DNA from: Streptomyces lydicus | GTDB lineage: Bacteria > Actinomycetota > Actinomycetes > Streptomycetales > Streptomycetaceae | Direction: 5' to 3' | DNA length: 64,000 nucleotides | NCBI RefSeq assembly: GCF_004125265.1 | Contig: NZ_RDTE01000002.1 | Span: 1 to 64,000, forward strand | Part shown: positions 7,628 through 16,080 of the stretch, one piece after another | Layout of the letters: each line of letters begins with the position of its first letter | Position numbering within the stretch: the stretch's first letter is position 1 | Made by a program: the position numbers and the translations under genes | The notes under the pieces: generated by a model | The model's database searches: none | Told to the model about the DNA's origin: nothing | What the model saw: the letters and a program-made list of their open reading frames with translations, nothing else

Positions 7628-10312
7628 ATGAAGGTGGCGGGACGAGATCTGCGGGCGCTGTTCAGCACCAACGACCGCGGCCTGACGACAGCAGAGGCAT
7701 TCACCAACCGTCATACGCAGTGGGACCTGGTCGCGGCCGCACTCGCCGCACACCTACGGCACACCGCCGACCCCGCCTTCGACGTCGAGGACCTTGAAGC
7801 GCCTCGCGACAACGTGCTGGTGTTCCACGGCGTCGGCGGCATCGGCAAGACGACGCTGTCGCGCAAACTGGAGGCCGCGCTCGCCGACGCCAGCCACCGG
7901 CCCGCACAGTGGGGCGCCCCGGCCTGGTCCGGCGAGCGGATCCTGCCGGTACGGATCGACCTCTCCCGCTCCGCCGGCACCGACTTCGAGCAGATCATCC
8001 TCACCATCCGGGCCGCGCTCGCCGAGCTCGGCCGGCCCTTGCCCGCCTTCGACGTGGCGCTGCGCCGGTACTGGGAGCACCAGCATCCCGGCGAGCCGCT
8101 GGAGGAGTATCTGCGCCGCGGCGGCCTGGCGAGCCGGTTCGGGAAGGCTCTGCCGCAGCAGATGCAGTCCGCGCTCGGCGACGTCGCGCAGGCGCTGCTG
8201 CTACCGGGAACCGTCGGCACCGCGGTCGGCCAGGTGACCGGCTCCCTCGTGCGGGCGCTGCGGGAGCGCCGGCAGACCGTCCGCGCCCTCGCCGGCTGCG
8301 CGCGGCTCGCCGACCTGCTGGAGGCCGAACCTGACCTGGACACGCTCAGCTTCTATCCGCACCTGCTGGCGTGGGAGCTCGCCCAGCTCCCGGGCGACAA
8401 GAAGGTCACGCCGGTGATCCTGCTGGACACCTTCGAGGACGTCGGGGACCGTACCCACCGGGACATGGAGCGGCTGCTCCAGCGCGTGGTGTGGCTGATG
8501 CCCGCCGCGTTCTTCATCATCACGGGCCGATCCCGCCTGCAGTGGGCCAACCCCGCCCTCCAGGGCCAGCTCGACTACACCGGGCCGACGGCCTGGCCTG
8601 GGCTGGCGACCTCCACCGTCGTCCCGCCCACTGCGTCTGCTGCGTCCCGGGGAGGCAGGCGGCAGGTGCTGATCGGTGACTTCTCGCCCGAGGACTGCGA
8701 CGACTACCTCGCCCGTCGCCTCGCCCGGGACGGCCAGCCTCTCATCAGCGAAGACGTCCGTCGCGTCATCACGGACCGCTCTCATGGTCTGCCGCTCTAT
8801 CTCGACCTGTCGGTGATGCGGTTTTTGGAGATCCGCCGCACGGGCCACGGACCGCAGCCGGCCGACTTCGACCACGCCTTCCCCGCCCTGATCGCCCGGA
8901 CCCTCTCCGACCTCACCCCGGACGAGCGGCACGTCCTGCGTTCCGTCGCGCTCCTGGACGCCTTCGACATCCCCCTCGCCACCCAGACCGCCGGCATGCA
9001 GCACGAAGCGCCGGCCAGGCGCCTGATCGAGCGACCGTTCGTCCGCGAGCACCCCTTCGGGCTGTGGCCGTACCACCTGCACGGTCTGATCCGCTCCACC
9101 GTCCGCAACGCCGATGATCAGGCCGACGACCGCTGGAGTCCGCGTGACTGGCAGCAGGCCGCCGAACGCGCCCTGGCCGCGCTCGGCGCGCAATGGACCA
9201 CCAGCACCGCGCCGGGCCGGCTCCTGCTTGTCGGATGCCTGCGCCAGGGCCTCGCCCTGGCCCGGGACTTCGGTCTCGACCTGGGCTGGCTCACCGATGC
9301 CGCCTGGACGTACGTCAGCGACTCCGTGTGGGAACCCATCGCTCCACCCGCCCGGCAGAACTTCGACGGCGAGCCCACGGCGGCCGACGCACTGGTAGAG
9401 CTGCTCAGCACGCTCGCCCGCCGCCAGCACGAGCACCGCGAGCGCACCGCCGACCGGCTCACCGCGGTCGTCCAGGCCGGCTTGCTGCCCGCGGAGCTGC
9501 AGGAGATGGCCGTCTACTACCTGGCCAAGGCCCAACGCGACCTCGGCCGGTCCGACGACTCCCGCCACGGCATGCAACGCGTCGCCGGTGGCGGCGGCCG
9601 ACTCGCCCCCGCGGCCCAACGCGGCCTGGCGCACCTCGCCAGGCTCGCCGGCGACTTCCCCACCGCCCTTGCCACCGCCAGCACGCTCGGCTGGGCAGGC
9701 CGCCACCACCGCGTGCTGGGAGACATCTGGTGGCCCCACGGTGACACCGCCCGCGCGGCCGCCGAATACGAGGCTGCCCGGATCGAGGCCGAGCAGCACG
9801 GGGTGGCCGGCGAGCAGGCCACCTCACAAGCCCAGCGAGCCTTCGCCATAGCGTTCACCGACCCCGGCCAGGCCGACGACGAGATTGAGCTCGCCCAGCA
9901 GCTTCTGGCCGGCCTCGATCTGCGCGCCACCACCCTGACCACCCAGATCGCAGCACTCGTCCGCGACGCCGGCAGCAGCACGGACATCGCCGACCGCACC
10001 CACCTACTGCGCACACAGATCCACGTCGCCGGACTGGCCTCACAGGAAGCGACCCTCCAACTCGCCCTGTGCTTCCACTACGCCGTCCTGGACGCCACCG
10101 ACGAACTGACCGCCGCCACCATCCAGCTGCGCGAACTGACCAGCAGCGGCGACTACGCCTACTACGCCGACATCGCCCACTTCATGGCCGACCGACCCCT
10201 GCCCGCAGAGGCCGGCGCCCAGGCCCGGTGGCTCGACGGCGAGCACACCACCCGCAACCGCTGGCACACCCTGGTCACCGCCCGGCGCGAACGCCTTCAT
10301 GCCGGGCGGTAA
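7628..10312 (+). CDS. STAND-type P-loop NTPase with TPR-like C-terminus
   Basis: The protein has 894 residues. Walker A is GVGGIGKT at 68-75 and Walker B is VILLDTFEDV at about 263-272, followed by a sensor-like FFIITGRSRLQW. This is the layout of STAND signalling ATPases, many of which are regulators or defence switches. The C-terminal half is rich in short helical repeats (LARLAGDFPTALATAS, AAAEYEAARIEAEQHG), as in TPR ligand-sensing arms. No effector domain is recognisable at the short N-terminus. ATG 7628 abuts a G run; GTG 7634 is an alternative with better spacing. A CRISPR array begins 51 bp after the stop. Confidence 0.8.
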   Translation: MKVAGRDLRALFSTNDRGLTTAEAFTNRHTQWDLVAAALAAHLRHTADPAFDVEDLEAPRDNVLVFHGVGGIGKTTLSRKLEAALADASHRPAQWGAPAWSGERILPVRIDLSRSAGTDFEQIILTIRAALAELGRPLPAFDVALRRYWEHQHPGEPLEEYLRRGGLASRFGKALPQQMQSALGDVAQALLLPGTVGTAVGQVTGSLVRALRERRQTVRALAGCARLADLLEAEPDLDTLSFYPHLLAWELAQLPGDKKVTPVILLDTFEDVGDRTHRDMERLLQRVVWLMPAAFFIITGRSRLQWANPALQGQLDYTGPTAWPGLATSTVVPPTASAASRGGRRQVLIGDFSPEDCDDYLARRLARDGQPLISEDVRRVITDRSHGLPLYLDLSVMRFLEIRRTGHGPQPADFDHAFPALIARTLSDLTPDERHVLRSVALLDAFDIPLATQTAGMQHEAPARRLIERPFVREHPFGLWPYHLHGLIRSTVRNADDQADDRWSPRDWQQAAERALAALGAQWTTSTAPGRLLLVGCLRQGLALARDFGLDLGWLTDAAWTYVSDSVWEPIAPPARQNFDGEPTAADALVELLSTLARRQHEHRERTADRLTAVVQAGLLPAELQEMAVYYLAKAQRDLGRSDDSRHGMQRVAGGGGRLAPAAQRGLAHLARLAGDFPTALATASTLGWAGRHHRVLGDIWWPHGDTARAAAEYEAARIEAEQHGVAGEQATSQAQRAFAIAFTDPGQADDEIELAQQLLAGLDLRATTLTTQIAALVRDAGSSTDIADRTHLLRTQIHVAGLASQEATLQLALCFHYAVLDATDELTAATIQLRELTSSGDYAYYADIAHFMADRPLPAEAGAQARWLDGEHTTRNRWHTLVTARRERLHAGR

Positions 10313-10313
10313 G
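10267..10313 (+). repeat. 47-bp direct repeat, copy 1 (3' end of the STAND gene)
   Basis: These 47 bases encode the last residues (TLVTARRERLHAGR) and stop of the STAND protein. They recur at 14711-14757 with 40 of 47 identities in the same orientation. Between the copies lie the CRISPR array, tnpB and gene remnants. A gene 3' end duplicated around an inserted segment resembles an attL/attR pair or a leftover paralogue tail. Confidence 0.7.
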
Positions 10314-10363
10314 GAGATGCGGCCGCTCTGTGGATTCGGGGCCCATCAAGTTCAGCTCCAGCT

Positions 10364-11006
10364 GGGACCGTCTCTGCGCGTGCGGACCGTACTAGGCATG
10401 GCTCACCAGGTGGGTGTTCCTGCGTCACGTAGGGACCGTCCCTGCACGTGCGGGTCGTACGCGGACGGTGCAAGGAGCATCCAGCGCATCATGGGACCGT
10501 CCCTGCACGTGCGGGCCGTACTTCGCGAGCTTGGCTATGGCGATCAGAGCACCGGGACCGTCCCTGCACGTGCGGGCCGTACTCCTGGTGCCCGGCCGTA
10601 CTCACGAGGATGGGACCGTCCCTGCACATGCGGGCCGTACAGCTGCACACCACCCCGTCGATGTGCTGACTGAGGGGACCGTCCCTGCACGTGCGGGCCG
10701 TACGTGAGGCCCCGGACCCACCCCCCCCTGCTTGCTGGCGGGAGGGGACCGTCCCTGCGCGTGCGGGCCGTACGACCTGCCCCGTGCGACCTCCCGATCA
10801 TCTCGGGACCGTCCCTGCGCGTGCGGGCCGTACGCTTGGTGGGCCTTGTACGCCTTGGTCCACAGGGGACCGTCCCTGCGCGTGCGGGCCGTACCCGATC
10901 CCAGCCCGCCCAAGGAAAGGCTGTTGGGGACCGTCCCTGCGCGTGCGGGCCGTACCCGATCCCAGCCCGCCCTGTTGGGGACCGTCCCTGCGCGTGCGGG
11001 CCGTAC
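10364..11006 (-). CRISPR. Orphan type I-E-like CRISPR array, 11 repeats / 10 spacers
   Basis: Eleven 29-bp repeats start at 10364, 10432, 10493, 10554, 10612, 10675, 10745, 10805, 10866, 10927 and 10978. On the minus strand each starts GTACGGCCCGCAC and ends AGGGACGGTCCC, resembling actinobacterial type I-E repeats; ACGGTCCC would be the crRNA 5' handle. A G-C/T variant divides the array: GCGCGT in repeats 7-11, CACGTG or CACATG in repeats 2-6. Repeat 1 differs at more positions and is the likely trailer, so the leader is on the right. Spacer lengths from the left are 39, 32, 32, 29, 34, 41, 31, 32, 32 and 22; the modal 32 is typical of I-E. Spacer 10 equals spacer 9 minus ten internal bases. 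No cas gene is present in the window. Confidence 0.88.
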
Positions 11007-11100
11007 AGTCGCTGACCTGCATGCGGGCGCTAACGCTTTGCAGTTTCAGACCACTTTCACAGATTCCGGCAAACGTTCCTTATCGTACCTATCCACGCGG
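11007..11100 (-). promoter_or_regulatory. Putative CRISPR leader
   Basis: The bases following the last perfect repeat are markedly more AT-rich than their surroundings (TTTGCAGTTTCAG, TTCCTTATCGTACC), as expected for a CRISPR leader. They sit on the side opposite the degenerate repeat. Read on the minus strand they would drive transcription leftward through the array. The extent is a guess. Confidence 0.5.
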
Positions 11101-11136
11101 TAGTTGGGACGGGCGGCTCGGTTTCCCGGCCGCGCT

Positions 11137-11151
11137 GCCCTGCCATAGGGC
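11137..11151. repeat. Small hairpin GCCCT-GCCAT-AGGGC upstream of tnpB
   Basis: A 5-bp stem with a 5-base loop lies in a stretch that, on the minus strand, reads GAAGCCCCGCCCTATGGC. That pattern resembles the right-end hairpin of IS605-family elements. It is about 230 bp upstream of tnpB and in the opposite orientation. It may be a leftover element end. Confidence 0.3.
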
Positions 11152-11377
11152 GGGGCTTCTCGCTTCCTTCCTCATCGCGTAGCGGGGAGGGGCTGCCTGC
11201 CCTTGCCGTAAGGCTGGTGCAGTCCACGAGCGTTCTACTCCCCCGTCCGGGGGCCGAGCTCGCCCGTGTCGGCGAGCAGCCACAAATCTACACACACCTG
11301 ACGGAAACAGTTCGTATCGACGCGTATGCCATTTTCCCGGGCATTCATTGTCAGTGCCGGGTGTGAAGCTACGCACC

Positions 11378-12769
11378 ATGACCGAGAACACCGTCACCGT
11401 CGTGGTCCGTGAGGCACTGGACCCCACCCCTGAACAGAGACTGATCCTGCACCGCTACGCCGATGCGTCGCGCTGCAGTTTCAATTTCGCTTTCGGGATC
11501 AAACACGCCGCTCAGCAGCGCTGGAGCCACGGACGGGATCTGCTCCTGGCGCAGGGCCTCACGTCAGCTGAGGCAGCCAAGCGGGCACCGCGGGTTCACA
11601 TGCCGTCCCAGCCGGACATCCAACGGGTCTTCCTCGCCGTCCGTGAGCGGCCGCTGCCCGGCCCCTGCCGCGTAGGCGAAGAGCCGCACTCCCTGTATCC
11701 GTGGTGGAAGGGGGTGAACGCGATCGTGTGCCAGCAGGCGTTCCGCGATGCCGACAAGGCCTTCGCGAACTGGAAGAGCGCTTCACGGCGGGGCGCTGGC
11801 CCGGTCGGTTACCCGCGGCCCAAGCGGCGCGGTCGGTGCCGGGATTCGTTTCGGATGTTCAGTGTGCGGCTGGTGTCGGAGGATCTGCGGCACGTGCGGA
11901 TCGGCGGGGAGCGCGACCCGCACGGGCAGCGTTCCTTCGTGGTGCGGCTGCACCGTCCGGCGCGGCGCCTGGCACGGTTGCTGGCCCGGGGAGGGGTGGC
12001 GAAGTCCGTGACGGTCGCTCGGGAGGGTCACCGGTGGTTCGCGGCGTTCAACGTCCGCTTGCCCGCTCCGCCGGCGGTGCGGGCGACGCGGCGGCAGCGG
12101 GAGGCGGGAACGGTGGGAGTGGATCTGGGCGTGGCGGTGTTCGCCGCGACCTCGGACCCGTTGGTGATCGGTGATGACAAGGTCCAGCTGTTCGCGAACC
12201 CGCGTCATCTGGACAACGCGCGGCGGCAGTTGCGTAAGTGGCAGCGGCGCATGTCCCGGCGTCATGTCAGGGGTGTTCCGGCTCACCGGCAGTCGAAGGG
12301 GTGGAAGGAGGCGCGGGACCAGGTCGCGCGCCTGCAGGGTCTGGTCGCCGCGCGCCGCTCCTCCACACAGCATCTGCTGACCAAGCGCCTGGTGACCCAG
12401 TACGCGCAGGTCGTACTGGAGGATCTCCGGGTGCGGAACATGACCAGTTCCGCTCGGGGCAGTGTGGAAGCGCCGGGGCGGAACGTGGTGGCCAAGGCCG
12501 GGCTGAACCGTGCAATTCTCGACGTCGGCTTCGGGGAGATCCGCCGCCAGATCGAGTACAAGGCGCCCTGGCACGGCACCACCGTCTCTGTGGTGAACCC
12601 CGCCTACACCTCGCAGACCTGCAACCGGTGCGGCCACACTGATGCCAAGAGCCGCCGCACCCGCAGTCTGTTCGTCTGCACCCGCTGCCGGCACACGACG
12701 CACGCCGACACTGGCGCCGCCGTCAACATCAAACGCCGCGCCCAGAGCGCCGCGCCCAAACCCGGCTGA
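11378..12769 (+). CDS. tnpB: IS200/IS605-type TnpB, RuvC-like RNA-guided nuclease
   Basis: This 463-residue protein belongs to the TnpB family, the compact RNA-guided nucleases of IS605/IS1341 elements. The RuvC catalytic residues appear intact: D249 in GVDLGV, E348 in VVLEDL, and D444 in HADTGAAVNI. A four-Cys zinc ribbon lies between them (CNRCGH and CTRCRH). The ATG at 11378 matches the usual TnpB start better than upstream in-frame codons. No tnpA is adjacent. The stop is followed almost at once by the interrupted flanking gene, so the right end that normally yields the guide RNA seems to be missing. The length fits a full family member. Confidence 0.88.
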   Translation: MTENTVTVVVREALDPTPEQRLILHRYADASRCSFNFAFGIKHAAQQRWSHGRDLLLAQGLTSAEAAKRAPRVHMPSQPDIQRVFLAVRERPLPGPCRVGEEPHSLYPWWKGVNAIVCQQAFRDADKAFANWKSASRRGAGPVGYPRPKRRGRCRDSFRMFSVRLVSEDLRHVRIGGERDPHGQRSFVVRLHRPARRLARLLARGGVAKSVTVAREGHRWFAAFNVRLPAPPAVRATRRQREAGTVGVDLGVAVFAATSDPLVIGDDKVQLFANPRHLDNARRQLRKWQRRMSRRHVRGVPAHRQSKGWKEARDQVARLQGLVAARRSSTQHLLTKRLVTQYAQVVLEDLRVRNMTSSARGSVEAPGRNVVAKAGLNRAILDVGFGEIRRQIEYKAPWHGTTVSVVNPAYTSQTCNRCGHTDAKSRRTRSLFVCTRCRHTTHADTGAAVNIKRRAQSAAPKPG

Positions 12770-12778
12770 GGACGGCGG

Positions 12779-13797
12779 TCGGAGGCGGACCAGCACTCAC
12801 GCTCCACGGTGCGCACGGTGACGGCCTTGCCGGTCACCGCCTGGCGGAATAGGTGCATGGCCTTCATGCCGGCTCCTTCGGCGATGATCTGCCGGTCGAT
12901 CACGTCGCGGGTCTCCACCCATTCCTTGCCCCACACTTCGGCGAACGGCGTCCCGTCCCAGGTGGTGACGCCGGCGAAGGCCATGCGGCATCCGACCGCG
13001 CCGAGCAGCGAGCCGCGGAGTGCGGGCGGTACGTCCTCGAGGGAGCGCAGGGTCAGGACGGCGTCGGCGTTGGCGGAGCGGAGGCGCTGGAGGCCGCGCA
13101 GGGCGTCCGCGGTGATGGTCTGCGCGGCGTCGGCCAGGACGAGGCAGGCGAACGGCGGGCTGTTGCCGGTGCGGGCTGCCGCGCTTTCGGTGAACTGCGC
13201 CAGGATCAGCCGGGCCATGATGCGTGAGGCTTCGACGTGGCCGCGGTCGGGCAGATCGATCCGGATCCGCAGGGGGCGGTCCAGGGCGCGCAGCGAGACC
13301 TGGTGGGTGCCGCCGGCGGGGTTGAAGAAGGAGGCAAAGGCGGGGCGGTCCAGGCGCGCGATGCGGTCGGCCAGGTGTCCGGCCACGTCGTCCGGGCGTC
13401 CTGCCTGCCGCGCACGGACATCGAGTTCGCGGAGCGCGGAGGCGGATTCCGGGGTGTCCTGGGCGGTCAGGGCGGCGCGGAGGGTGTCCAGGGCCTGCGG
13501 TGCGCCATCCAGCAACTCCCGCAGCCCCGGCACCCCGGGGAAGCGATCGTGGGCGGTGCGGAACGGGCCGAGCAGCTGCGCCAGAGCGGCGCCGGCCGGG
13601 CCGACGGCGACGAGGGCGCACTGCCCTGCCAGGGCCTGGAGCGCCATCGCCTCCACCACCGGGCCGGCAGCGCCATCCAGTGGCTCGACGACGCGCACAC
13701 CGTACAGCAGCGCTGGCGCGGCCTGGTCACCGCCCGTCAGGACCACCTGCGCGGGACGCAGAGCGGGAACGGTCGGCACGGCCGCCGACTGGCTGAT
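12779..13797 (-). pseudogene. Remnant of a plasmid ATP/GTP-binding (transfer-type) protein
   Basis: A continuous coding-like stretch of about 340 residues runs leftward (LLYGVRVVEPLDGAAG, FASFFNPAGGTHQVSL, IIAEGAGMKAMHLFRQ, TVRTVERECWSASD) and then becomes nonsense exactly where the tnpB 3' end begins. The N-terminal P-loop expected for this family is also absent. Both ends are therefore missing. The C-terminal break at about 12779 marks an insertion or deletion junction with the tnpB element. Confidence 0.65.
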
Positions 13798-13848
13798 CGA
13801 GGGATGCCGACCGCGCATCTTCAGCGGTGTTCTGGTCGTTTGGTAGGC

Positions 13849-14463
13849 ATGGAAGACACCCGTCAGCTCGCCGAGCTGGCTCGCTGCATCGACGAGCACA
13901 ACAGCATGTCGCGCAGGGCGCGCGAACTCTTCGCCCGGACACAGGAGACAAGCCAGAAAATCGGCGACCTCGTTAACGCGGCTCTCCGCACGGGCACCTC
14001 CTGGAAGGACCTCAACCGTCTGCTGGCAACCGTGGAAGATGCCCCGCCTCCAGGGGCCCTCGCCTCGAACCACTCACCTGAGCAGGCGCCCTCCCCCTCG
14101 GGAGTCGTGATCCCTGCCCAGGCCAGGAACACCAGTGCCCCCTTGCCTCGTGAGAGGACCGAGCAGGAGGGCGTTCCGTCGCTCCTTGTCCGCGCATACG
14201 CTGTCGTTTCCACCACGCCGGAGAGGGAGATGGCGTCGCGCGACCTGGCAGCCGCGCTGGGACACAACGTGAATGCCATCGGAGGGGACCTGTGTGCGCT
14301 GCTGCGGGAAGTGGGAGTCGTACGCCCCAACAAAGGCAAGATCAACGCTCGCTACGAAAAGCTCAGTAACCGGCTACCGGGCTTCACCGCAGACTGCCTG
14401 AAACAAGCAATCGACGCCTACAGCGCTCGGACGGCACCCGTCCTCCCCGCGACCGGCACGTAG
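13849..14463 (+). CDS. Hypothetical protein with C-terminal winged-helix-like region
   Basis: The protein has 204 residues from ATG 13849. The N-terminal ~65 residues look helical (TRQLAELARCIDEHNSMSRR, FARTQETSQKIGDLVNAAL). A proline/serine-rich linker follows. The C-terminal third (EREMASRDLAAALGHNVNAI, DLCALLREVGVVRP) has the pattern of a winged helix. It is divergent from the truncated ATPase gene with about 50 bp between. It may be a DNA-binding regulator, but the family is not recognised. Confidence 0.65.
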   Translation: MEDTRQLAELARCIDEHNSMSRRARELFARTQETSQKIGDLVNAALRTGTSWKDLNRLLATVEDAPPPGALASNHSPEQAPSPSGVVIPAQARNTSAPLPRERTEQEGVPSLLVRAYAVVSTTPEREMASRDLAAALGHNVNAIGGDLCALLREVGVVRPNKGKINARYEKLSNRLPGFTADCLKQAIDAYSARTAPVLPATGT

Positions 14464-14483
14464 ACACGCCAGGCCGGACCGGG

Positions 14484-14712
14484 TCAGCTGGCGGCGTCGG
14501 GGTCGATGCCCTGCGCACGGGCGAGGGCGAACAGCACCCGCTCGATCGTGTCCAGACGCTGGGTGATCGACCGCTCCCCCGGCGAGCCGACGGCGTCAGC
14601 GAGGGAGTCGATGTTCCCGAACGCTTGCTCTACTGCTCACGGATCGTTGCCAGCTGCTCGCTGTGCTCCGCAAGCGTCCGCCCGGTGCGGAACGCTTCCG
14701 CCTCAAGGTCCA
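14484..14712 (-). pseudogene. Frameshifted small helical protein
   Basis: Two abutting minus-strand stretches read well but are in different frames: VDLEAEAFRTGRTLAEHSEQ up to about 14640, then FGNIDSLADAVGSPGERS...RAQGIDPDAAS stopping at 14484. Joined they would form about 75 residues. The N-terminal codons overlap the second copy of the STAND-end repeat, so the gene may be fused to a foreign start. No function is assigned. Confidence 0.5.
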
Positions 14713-14757
14713 CCCTGGTCACCACCCGGCGCGAACGACTGGGCGCAGGGCGGTAAG
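14711..14757 (+). repeat. 47-bp direct repeat, copy 2
   Basis: This copy matches 40 of 47 bases of 10267-10313 and reads as the C-terminus of a STAND relative (TLVTTRRERLGAGR then TAA). Sequence to its left no longer resembles the STAND gene, so only the tail remains. Confidence 0.7.
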
Positions 14758-14805
14758 ACCTGTTTGTGATCAGAGCGTCTGTCCGGCCGGGCGTACGGTG
14801 GAACT

Positions 14806-15183
14806 GTGAGTGACCAGTACGCCCAGTGGGCGGCTCGTCCGGTGCGGAGCCTGGGCCAGGTGCCCGCCAGGATCCCGCTGGTGTGGAAGGCCGCGCGGCT
14901 GTATGCACACACGTGGCGTATGGCCCGGCACCGTAGCCGTCACCGAGATGCCGGCCACGTCGAAGATGCCCTGGCAGTGCTTGCCCTGAGCACGTCCATC
15001 TACCACGACACCCATTGGTACGGCGTCTTGCAGGCCGCACGGGCGGGCGCTACGAATGCCGAGATCGCCATGGCCCTGGGCATCTCCATCGACAACGCCC
15101 AGGACCTCGTGCACCGGATCGCCAAGCGCGATCGGGAACTCGGGCAGCATGCCCGCCCGGAGGGCGACAAGGGCAGGCACTGA
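14806..15183 (+). CDS. Hypothetical HTH-like protein
   Basis: The protein has 125 residues from GTG 14806, with GGTGGA four bases upstream. It is strongly basic in the first half (VWKAARLYAHTWRMARHRSR). Residues ~75-105 (AARAGATNAEIAMALGISID) have the spacing of a helix-turn-helix as in LuxR/sigma region 4. It may be a small DNA-binding regulator. No partner gene is evident; the downstream gene is convergent. Confidence 0.65.
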   Translation: MSDQYAQWAARPVRSLGQVPARIPLVWKAARLYAHTWRMARHRSRHRDAGHVEDALAVLALSTSIYHDTHWYGVLQAARAGATNAEIAMALGISIDNAQDLVHRIAKRDRELGQHARPEGDKGRH

Positions 15184-15267
15184 CCTCGGCCGAGCCGTGC
15201 TGAGCCTCTCTGTGGAGTGCGGCCTGGCCCTTGATGACGCGAGGAGGCGGCCTGTGCCGCCGAGTGA

Positions 15268-15588
15268 TCAGCTTTCGTTCGGGTTCTTGCCGACCAAGGC
15301 CGACAGCAACTCGACGATCTGGGCCTGGTTGCGGTCGAGCTTGTCGTTCAGGCCGCGCACATCCTCGGTGAGCTGGCTAACCTTCTCGTCCAGATTGCTC
15401 ACCTTCTGGTCAAGGTTGCCTACCTGGAGCCGGACCGCGGTGAGATCTGATTTGACGATCCCGAACTCGCGTTCCGTCGTCTCATGCCCCTGCTCGAAGC
15501 GGCGGGTGAGAGCAGCGATCTCGCTCTGCGCGATGGGGTCGTCGGCCACGCTGGGCACTCCTGCCAGATCATGAAAATCAGCGGTCAT
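15268..15588 (-). CDS. Small coiled-coil protein
   Basis: The protein has 106 residues from ATG 15588, with TGGAG seven bases upstream. After a short acidic start it is a continuous coiled coil with clear heptads (VGNLDQKVSNLDEKVSQLTE, VRGLNDKLDRNQAQIVELL). The family is not known; proteins of this kind on plasmids are often oligomerisation partners. It is divergent from the gene at 15682. Confidence 0.65.
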   Translation of the reverse strand: MTADFHDLAGVPSVADDPIAQSEIAALTRRFEQGHETTEREFGIVKSDLTAVRLQVGNLDQKVSNLDEKVSQLTEDVRGLNDKLDRNQAQIVELLSALVGKNPNES

Positions 15589-15681
15589 CGGGCGCTCCAC
15601 GATATCGCGCCGGCCGGGAGCCGTAGCCGCCCATTCGGCGTACGCCAGACAGGGCGCGAAGATCACCGCGAGGATGGCGGG

Positions 15682-16080
15682 ATGCATACACAGCTGCAGT
15701 TCAAGGCGTGGTTCACCGACCCGGATCCGGACGCCGAGCCCGACGACGAAGTCAGCAGGCCCGTTGTGGGGTGGCGGGAGTCGGATGGCGCCGCGATGGT
15801 GCTGGACGCGAAGACCGGCAGCGTGGTGCCGGCAGCGGAGCAAGAAGGGTTCAAATCCGTAGAGGAGCTGCCGGATACGCGTCCGCTGGGAGTCGTGCCG
15901 GGCAACGGCTGGCGGATCACCCAGACCGGCAAAGGGCCCGTAGGTGGTCCCGCGCGTCCCGTGGCGGCCTTCCTCGTCTACGCCGATCACGTCGTGCCGG
16001 TGATGAACCTCCCGGGCCGCGGCGACTACAGCGGGGCTTGGAAGGCCCGCGGGTGGCGACTTCTGGACCCGGACAGCTAG
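15682..16080 (+). CDS. Hypothetical protein
   Basis: The protein has 132 residues from ATG 15682. It is soluble, acidic and Trp-rich (LQFKAWFTDPDPDAEPDD, GVVPGNGWRITQTGKG, GAWKARGWRLLDPDS). The middle contains GAAMVLDAKTGSVVPA. No domain is recognised. A weak purine-rich stretch (GAGGATGGCGGG) precedes the start. The following gap is long, so it is probably a single-gene unit. Confidence 0.6.
   Translation: MHTQLQFKAWFTDPDPDAEPDDEVSRPVVGWRESDGAAMVLDAKTGSVVPAAEQEGFKSVEELPDTRPLGVVPGNGWRITQTGKGPVGGPARPVAAFLVYADHVVPVMNLPGRGDYSGAWKARGWRLLDPDS

Noticed and set aside
10414..11103. Several open frames on both strands through the repeat array
   Set aside because: They exist only because the 29-bp repeat lacks stops; products are periodic (VPARAGRT, RPCTCGPY) and explained by the CRISPR repeats.
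11378..12769. Possible Cas12-type effector for the neighbouring array
   Set aside because: 463 residues, TnpB-type domain order and four-Cys ribbon fit TnpB; Cas12 proteins are generally larger and the repeat is type I-E-like.
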